Source of the DNA: an uncultured Eisenbergiella sp.
Lineage (GTDB): Bacteria; Bacillota; Clostridia; Lachnospirales; Lachnospiraceae
NCBI GenBank assembly: GCA_948960675.1
Contig: CARDPF010000082.1
Location: 1 to 11,330 of the forward strand
DNA: 11,330 nt
Direction: 5' to 3'
The position numbers and the translations under genes are program-made. This document shows positions 6,746 to 11,330 of the stretch, one piece after another; position 1 is the stretch's first letter; each line of letters begins with the position of its first letter. Under the pieces are notes generated by a model. That model saw only the letters and a list, made by a program, of their open reading frames with translations. It ran no database searches and was not told the origin of the DNA.

Positions 6746-8203
6746 CTACACATGGCTCATCTCGCCAAGTAACCGCATTTTTGTGTCGTAGAGTTTTGGG
6801 GAAAGGTCCACATATACATTGTGCGGGTTGACCAGTCGCCTCGTTTCATCCCAGAGTGTGGAAAGCTCCGAGGCGCAGTATGCCCGGATGTCCATCACTT
6901 TAGGGGAGCGGTAGACGCATTTGCCGCCGCAAAAAACGGGAACCATCATCTCCCGCAGGCGGTACTGTCCGGGTTCCAGCTTCGTTTTTTTCCAAGGCTC
7001 GTTGGGATCGAATAAAACCAGCGGTTGGCTTTCGTCAAAGGTTTCCTCGACGAGACAGATCAGGTCGGCCTTGATTTTACCGGTTTGGGTTTCGTAAATA
7101 CGGTAGACGGTTTTGTTGCCGGGGTTGGTCACCTTTTCCGAATTTTCGGAAAGCTTGATCTTGGGGATAAACGTTCCCGTCTGACGGTCCTCAATGGCGG
7201 CAAGCTTGTAAACCCCGCCGAAGGAGGGCCAGTCTTTACTGGTAATCAGATGGGTACCCACCCCCCAGGAGGTGATTTTGCAGCCCTGGGCTTTGAGGCT
7301 GTCGATCAGGTATTCGTCCAAATCGTTGGAAGCGGCGATGACAGCGTCGCTAAATCCCGCTTCATCCAGCATTTGCCGCGCTTTTTTGGACAGGTAGGCC
7401 AGGTCGCCGCTGTCTAGGCGGATGCCGTATTTTTGCAGGGGAATACCGGCTTTTTGCATTTCCCGGAAAACGCGGATGGCGTTGGGAATACCGGATTTTA
7501 AGGTATCGTAGGTGTCCACCAGCAGCGTGCAGGCAAAAGGATACATATCGGCATAGGCCTTAAAGGCGGTGTATTCGTCCGGAAAACTCATGATCCAGCT
7601 GTGGGCATGGGTACCCATGACGGGAACGTCAAACAGCCGCCCGGCAAGCACGTTGCTGGTACCGACACAGCCGCCGATCATGGCGGCCCTTGCCCCCAGG
7701 GTGCCCGCATCCGGCCCCTGGGCCCGGCGCAGGCCGAATTCCATGATGCCGTCCCCCTGTGCCGCATAACAGACCCGGGAGGTCTTGGTGGCGATCAGGC
7801 TCTGGTGGTTGACAATGTTTAAAATGGCGGTTTCCACAAGCTGCGCTTCCATAATGGGGGCGATTACCTTGACCATGGGCTCCCGCGGAAACATCACGCT
7901 GCCCTCGGGAATGGCGTAAATATCCCCCGAAAACCGGAAGGTCCTTAAGTATTCCAAAAAGTCCTCCTCAAAAATGGAGAGTCCCGCCAGATAGGTGATA
8001 TCTTCCTCCGAAAAGCGCAGGTTTTCGATATAGTCAATGACCTGCTCCAGCCCTGCGCAGATGGCATAGCCGGAATGCATCGGGTTGCTGCGGTAAAAGG
8101 CGTCGAAAATGACGGTTTCATTCTGGTCTTTATTTTTAAAATATCCCTGCATCATCGTCAATTCATACAGGTCTGTCATCAAAGTAAGGTTTTGTTTTCC
8201 CAT
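6746..8203 (-). CDS. pncB: Nicotinate phosphoribosyltransferase
   Basis: Cytoplasmic enzyme making nicotinate mononucleotide from nicotinate and PRPP with ATP hydrolysis, the entry step of the Preiss-Handler NAD salvage pathway. 485 residues, the usual length of the Firmicutes type. Recognisable segments: LMTDLYELTMMQGYF (8-22), FGLRRAQGPDAG (156-167), the active-site region MGTHAHSW (196-203), GIRLDSGDLAYLS (260-272), IAASNDLDEY (289-298) and WGVGTHLITS (313-322) near the phosphate site. The start is set at the ATG ending at 8203, preceded by AGGAAACAAA; the open frame reaches 8302, but there it overlaps the upstream gene and has no family homology that I recognise. It lies 89 bp after the transporter gene and 54 bp before the DegV gene, on the same strand. 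No terminator separates them, suggesting an operon. Confidence 0.97.
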   Translation of the reverse strand: MGKQNLTLMTDLYELTMMQGYFKNKDQNETVIFDAFYRSNPMHSGYAICAGLEQVIDYIENLRFSEEDITYLAGLSIFEEDFLEYLRTFRFSGDIYAIPEGSVMFPREPMVKVIAPIMEAQLVETAILNIVNHQSLIATKTSRVCYAAQGDGIMEFGLRRAQGPDAGTLGARAAMIGGCVGTSNVLAGRLFDVPVMGTHAHSWIMSFPDEYTAFKAYADMYPFACTLLVDTYDTLKSGIPNAIRVFREMQKAGIPLQKYGIRLDSGDLAYLSKKARQMLDEAGFSDAVIAASNDLDEYLIDSLKAQGCKITSWGVGTHLITSKDWPSFGGVYKLAAIEDRQTGTFIPKIKLSENSEKVTNPGNKTVYRIYETQTGKIKADLICLVEETFDESQPLVLFDPNEPWKKTKLEPGQYRLREMMVPVFCGGKCVYRSPKVMDIRAYCASELSTLWDETRRLVNPHNVYVDLSPKLYDTKMRLLGEMSHV

Positions 8204-8292
8204 TTTGTTTCCTGTTCTGCCGCGCATGGCGGCGGTGTTATGGCAACGGCAGGATATGTGATTCTTTGCCGCTAAAATGCTGCATCGGGATG

Positions 8293-9549
8293 TTATCGGC
8301 ACGCGTCGGCCTTCTCGGATTTGACGAGTAAGAACAGGCCTATCACAAAAAGGAGGATCAGGGAAAGTACGCCGTATTTGGACTCATGCAAAAAGAACGC
8401 GCAGGCGGATATGATAAGCGGACCGAAAAAGTCGGCAAATTTTCCAAACACGTCGAAAAATCCAAAATATTCACTGGATTCCTCCTTGGGTATCAGTTTT
8501 CCAAAGTGGGAACGGGACAGCGCCTGAATGCCGCCCTGGCAGACGCCGACACAAAGCGCCAAAATCCAGAATTCCAATTCCGTATCCAGCCCGAAGCCGA
8601 TGATACAAATGCCGATATACATTATGATGAAGATTTTAATCAGGCGCATGGTTCCCAGCTTTTTGGCCAGCACACCGCTCAAAATGGAGCAGGGAAACGC
8701 CACAAACTGCGTGAGCAAAAGCGCCAGTACCATGGCATTGGAATCAATGCCTACCTCGCTGCCGTAGGTGGTGGACATGGAGATGATCGTGTATACGCCG
8801 TCAATATAGCAAAAATATCCGATGATAAAATAGAGAAGGCTTTTGTCCTTTTTCAGCTTTTGAAAGGTTGCGCCAAGACGGCGGAAGGTGTGTGATATGA
8901 CGTGTTCCTGTCTGGGCAGGGCATAATTTTGGCGCACGTTTTTGTAAAGGGGGATTGTCATTACGGCCCACCATACCATGGTGATAACAAAGGAAATGCG
9001 GGTGGCCGTGACCATGGGAAGCCCCAATGCTTCATTATTCAAAATGAGAAGCAGGCCGGTGATAAAAGGGATGCAGCTGCCGATATAGCCAAAGGCATAG
9101 CCGTAAGAGGAGACGCGGTCCATTCGTTCGTCGGTGGTGACGTCTATGAGCATGGCGTCATAAAAAATGTTACAGGCCGCATAGCCGATCCGGGACAGGA
9201 TGAAAAAGACCAGAAAGGAAATCCAGTTTGGGGCGAAGGTAAACAGTACACCGCCCGTGATGGCAAGAATGAAAAAGATCGTGAAAATACGCTTTTTCAT
9301 ATTTTCATAGTCCGCTATGGCTCCCAAAACCGGGGAAAGGATCGCGAGTATCAGAATGGAAATGCTGGTCGCGCTGCCCCAGACGGAGGTGGAGGTAGCG
9401 GCAGCCATGCCCGCCGATTCGGTCAGGCCCCTAAAATAGATCGGTATCGTGGCGGTGACAATCATAATGAAAGCGGAATTTGCAACGTCGTACAAAATCC
9501 AGCTTTTCTCGGCCTTTGTGAGCCGGCTGTCGTTTATTTTTTCTTTCAT
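8293..9549 (-). CDS. UMF1-family (Atg22-like) MFS transporter
   Basis: 418-residue integral membrane protein with about 12 hydrophobic helices. The N-terminal WILYDVANSAF (17-27) is the hallmark of the UMF1/Atg22 branch of the major facilitator superfamily. The loop between helices 2 and 3 (LGAIADYENMKKR) is the usual MFS GxxxDxxxRK-type motif, and CQGGIQALSRSHFGKLIP near the C-terminal half is also characteristic of the branch. The start is the ATG ending at 9549, seven bases after AAAGGAG; an ATG six codons earlier has no suitable site. It is the first gene of a presumed operon with pncB and a DegV gene. The substrate is unknown. Neighbouring pncB makes nicotinate or a related pyridine a reasonable guess, but yeast Atg22 exports amino acids, so this is inference only. 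Confidence 0.93.
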   Translation of the reverse strand: MKEKINDSRLTKAEKSWILYDVANSAFIMIVTATIPIYFRGLTESAGMAAATSTSVWGSATSISILILAILSPVLGAIADYENMKKRIFTIFFILAITGGVLFTFAPNWISFLVFFILSRIGYAACNIFYDAMLIDVTTDERMDRVSSYGYAFGYIGSCIPFITGLLLILNNEALGLPMVTATRISFVITMVWWAVMTIPLYKNVRQNYALPRQEHVISHTFRRLGATFQKLKKDKSLLYFIIGYFCYIDGVYTIISMSTTYGSEVGIDSNAMVLALLLTQFVAFPCSILSGVLAKKLGTMRLIKIFIIMYIGICIIGFGLDTELEFWILALCVGVCQGGIQALSRSHFGKLIPKEESSEYFGFFDVFGKFADFFGPLIISACAFFLHESKYGVLSLILLFVIGLFLLVKSEKADACR

Positions 9550-9589
9550 GGAAATACTCCTTTTCATGGTTGTGCATGTTCACGGTAAC

Positions 9590-9628
9590 GCCTGTCTTTA
9601 GTTTACCCCATGACAGGCAAGAAAGCAA
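9590..9628 (-). promoter_or_regulatory. Possible promoter and operator-like palindrome of the transporter-pncB operon
   Basis: On the minus strand TTGCTT (9628-9623) and TAAACT (9605-9600) are 17 bp apart, a weak sigma-A promoter about 50 bp before the transporter start. An inverted repeat, GCCTGTC (9590-9596) and GACAGGC (9612-9618), brackets the -10 box, with half-site centres 22 bp (two helical turns) apart, the layout of a dimeric repressor site. A niacin-responsive repressor such as NiaR would make sense, but I have not matched the consensus. Confidence 0.4.
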
Positions 9629-9649
9629 GACGGACTTCGCAAAATGGGG

Positions 9650-9678
9650 CTTAACTAAGTGACATTGGCCGTGAATAG
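9650..9678 (+). repeat. 29-bp repeat, copy 2
   Basis: Identical to 1776-1804 except for one base (C to G at the 19th position). Here it stands alone: no long palindrome is attached on either side. It lies between the divergent transporter operon and the ileS leader, with its right end 24 bp upstream of the ileS -35 box. Confidence 0.85.
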
Positions 9679-9702
9679 GAACACGCTTACCGAAAGATTG
9701 TC

Positions 9703-9732
9703 TTGACAATCCGGCCGGTTGCGCCGTATAAT
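9703..9732 (+). promoter_or_regulatory. Sigma-A promoter of ileS
   Basis: Perfect TTGACA (9703-9708) and perfect TATAAT (9727-9732) with an 18-bp spacer. The predicted start is near 9739, placing the entire T-box leader in the transcript (about 365 nt of untranslated RNA before ileS). Confidence 0.9.
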
Positions 9733-9738
9733 GCAGGC

Positions 9739-10026
9739 AGATAGGAGAAAGACAGTGACGAAGCCAGTAGGCTGGTCTTTGAAAGCGACAGCGAGCCGGC
9801 GTGGGTGGAAGGCCGGTGCGAGTAGGGACAGCCGAAGATCCCTTCCGAGTTGTAAGGCCGAACGGCGTTGCCTTGCGGTAACGGTTTTCAGTAGGGCTTA
9901 CCGCTTTTCCGGCGTTAGCGGAACGCATATTTCCCGTTTCAGGTATCTGTATGCGGGCGTATGCTGTAACAGGTGGTCAGCGAGTCACGAACCATGTGCC
10001 CGTCCTTTTACGAGGACGGTTTTTTT
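9739..10026 (+). promoter_or_regulatory. Isoleucine T-box riboswitch leader
   Basis: Leader RNA that binds uncharged tRNA-Ile and lets transcription pass into ileS. Stem I starts GTGACGAAGCCAGTAGG (9754-9770). Its distal arm GAGCCGGCGTGGGTGGAAGG is paired by GCCGGTGC, and the specifier side reads GCCGAAG-ATC-CCTTCCGAGTTG, so the specifier codon is AUC (9838-9840), an Ile codon matching the gene downstream. The T-box sequence is AGGTGGTCAGCGAG (9971-9984); its TGGT (9974-9977) complements the tRNA end ACCA, consistent with the A discriminator of tRNA-Ile. A terminator follows directly. The core differs from the usual AGGGTGGTACCGCG. A variable region of about 110 nt separates stem I from the antiterminator. 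Confidence 0.9.
10000..10026 (+). terminator. T-box-controlled intrinsic terminator
   Basis: CCGTCCT (10000-10006) pairs with AGGACGG (10013-10019) around TTTACG, followed by seven T (10020-10026). The 5' arm CGTCCT can instead pair with the AGG of the T-box sequence at 9971-9973, giving the competing antiterminator when uncharged tRNA is bound. Confidence 0.92.
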
Positions 10027-10106
10027 GTGTAACGGGGATTTTCCGTGATGTGGCAAAAACGGTACGCAATGTACACAATTCAAAAAGGAAGGAAAGGATG
10101 AGAGAC

Positions 10107-11330
10107 ATGTATAACAAAGTAGACGCCAGCTTAAACTTTGTGGAACGCGAAAAACAAATCGAAAAGTTTTGGCGCGAAAACGACATTTTTAAAAAGAGCA
10201 TGGAAAGCCGCAGGGGCGGCCCGGTTTACACTTTTTACGACGGGCCTCCAACGGCCAACGGAAAGCCCCACATCGGGCATTTGGAGACCCGTGTGATCAA
10301 GGACATGATTCCCCGTTACCGCACCATGAAGGGCTGCTATGTGCCCCGCAAGGCCGGATGGGATACCCATGGGCTTCCGGTGGAATTGGAAGTGGAGAAA
10401 CAGCTGGGGCTGGATGGGAAGGATCAGATTGAGCAGTATGGGCTGGTTCCGTTTATCGATAAGTGTAAGGAAAGCGTTTGGAAATATAAGGGAATGTGGG
10501 AGCAGTTTTCCGATACGGTGGGCTTTTGGGCCGATATGGAGCATCCCTATGTCACATATGATGATGACTACATTGAATCCGAATGGTGGGCGTTGAAGCA
10601 AATCTGGGAGAAGGGGCTTTTGTATAAGGGCTTCAAAATCGTGCCTTACTGTCCCCGCTGCGGGACACCCCTGTCCGCACAGGAGGTGGCGCAGGGCTAT
10701 AAGGATATCAAGGAGCGTTCGGCTGTGGCCCGTTTCAAGGTAAAAGGGGAGGAAGCCTATATTTTGGCATGGACCACCACGCCCTGGACCCTGCCCTCCA
10801 ATGTGGCGCTGTGCGTCAATCCTAAGGAAACGTATTGCAAAGTGAAGGCGGCGGACGGTTTTACCTATTATATGGCGGAGGCTCTGACAGAGAGCGTGCT
10901 GGGCAATTGCAATAAGGATAAACCGGAGGTCCCCGCCTATGAGGTGCTGGAGCGCTATACGGGAAAAGAGTTGGAATATAAAGAGTATGAGCCGCTTTTT
11001 GACTGTGCTAAAAAGTTGTGCCAACAGCAGCGCAAAAAAGCTTTCTATGTGACCTGCGATCCCTACGTCACATTGACGGACGGTACGGGGGTCGTCCACA
11101 TTGCACCGGCCTTCGGTGAGGACGACGCCAATGTGGGACGGCATTATGACCTGCCGTTTGTACAGCTGGTGGACGCAAAAGGCGAGATGACGCAGGAGAC
11201 TGTCTGGGCCGGCGTATTTTGTAAAAAGGCGGATCCCATGATTTTGGAGGCGTTGGACAAAGCAGGGCTGTTGTTTTCCGCCCCGAAATTTGAACACAGC
11301 TATCCCCACTGCTGGCGCTGCGATACGCCG
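10107..11330 (+). CDS. ileS: Isoleucyl-tRNA synthetase (type 2), 3' end outside window
   Basis: Class I synthetase charging tRNA-Ile. The first 408 residues are visible, and the frame is open to the last base; full-length enzymes have about 1,030-1,050. The start is taken at ATG 10107, nine bases after GGAAAGG; ATG 10098 is in frame, directly after that site, and would use AAGGAAGG. DGPPTANGKPHIGH (45-58) carries an intact HIGH motif. GWDTHGLPVELEVEKQLG (84-101) is the type 2, eukaryote-like form (type 1 enzymes usually have GWDCHGLPIE). A CPRC knuckle at 182-185 and HCWRC at 401-405 resemble zinc sites. The CP1 editing domain begins near 210, with its Thr-rich WTTTPWTLPSN (222-232) and HIAPAFGEDD (331-340) supplying the conserved Asp of the hydrolytic site. 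Type 2 enzymes are known for low sensitivity to mupirocin. Regulated by the T-box leader upstream. Confidence 0.97.
   Translation, partial: MYNKVDASLNFVEREKQIEKFWRENDIFKKSMESRRGGPVYTFYDGPPTANGKPHIGHLETRVIKDMIPRYRTMKGCYVPRKAGWDTHGLPVELEVEKQLGLDGKDQIEQYGLVPFIDKCKESVWKYKGMWEQFSDTVGFWADMEHPYVTYDDDYIESEWWALKQIWEKGLLYKGFKIVPYCPRCGTPLSAQEVAQGYKDIKERSAVARFKVKGEEAYILAWTTTPWTLPSNVALCVNPKETYCKVKAADGFTYYMAEALTESVLGNCNKDKPEVPAYEVLERYTGKELEYKEYEPLFDCAKKLCQQQRKKAFYVTCDPYVTLTDGTGVVHIAPAFGEDDANVGRHYDLPFVQLVDAKGEMTQETVWAGVFCKKADPMILEALDKAGLLFSAPKFEHSYPHCWRCDTP

Noticed and set aside
8204..8292. Separate promoter or riboswitch for pncB
   Set aside because: I found no adequate -35/-10 pair and only a short GCCGC/GCGGC inverted repeat; read-through from the transporter gene is simpler.
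8902..9588. Plus-strand open frames at 8386-8895 and 8902-9588
   Set aside because: They are antisense to the MFS transporter and rich in polar residues, as expected when hydrophobic codons are read in reverse. No start signals.
10131..11309. 392-codon open frame on the minus strand
   Set aside because: It is antisense to ileS, which has clear motifs in the plus frame. The minus protein has no recognisable domain, and its length reflects codon bias of the real gene.

Overview
The window looks like chromosomal DNA from a mid-GC Clostridia, most probably Lachnospiraceae. This rests on the Firmicutes-style Shine-Dalgarno sites, a T-box-controlled ileS, a UMF1-type transporter next to pncB, a DegV protein, choline-binding-like cell-wall repeats, and a large palindromic intergenic repeat of a kind I associate with gut Lachnospiraceae. 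The genus is not determined. There is no tRNA, rRNA, CRISPR array, phage gene or transposase gene.

Layout from left to right: (1) 2-1426, the 3' part of a membrane sensor histidine kinase entering from upstream. (2) 1451-1796, a near-complete palindrome of about 346 bp with a perfect 41-bp core stem, probably a non-coding mobile or MITE-like repeat. (3) 1964-2128, a stand-alone rubredoxin with its own promoter. (4) 2129-2620, a gene-free stretch rich in hairpins. (5) 2684-3529, a secreted transglutaminase-like protein with cell-wall-binding repeats, behind a good sigma-A promoter. (6) 3648-5669, a membrane-anchored protein with fibronectin-like and SH3-like segments, a VanX/M15 D-Ala-D-Ala peptidase domain and a C-terminal wall-binding-like repeat, ending at a strong hairpin. 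(7) On the minus strand, 9549 down to 5813, three genes in a row: a UMF1-family MFS transporter, nicotinate phosphoribosyltransferase (pncB) and a DegV-family lipid-binding protein. (8) 9703-10026, a sigma-A promoter and an isoleucine T-box leader with terminator. (9) 10107 to the window end, the 5' part of isoleucyl-tRNA synthetase (ileS), of the eukaryote-like type 2.

Functionally, the plus-strand genes in the first half concern sensing, the cell envelope and electron transfer. The minus-strand group is a candidate niacin-salvage/transport operon, and the right end is translation. A 29-bp sequence from the right end of the palindrome recurs at 9650-9678 between the two divergent transcription units. 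I see no clear new defence or biosynthetic system. The best leads are the structured gene-free segment 2300-2550, the divergent T-box core, the wall-enzyme pair and the palindromic repeat.
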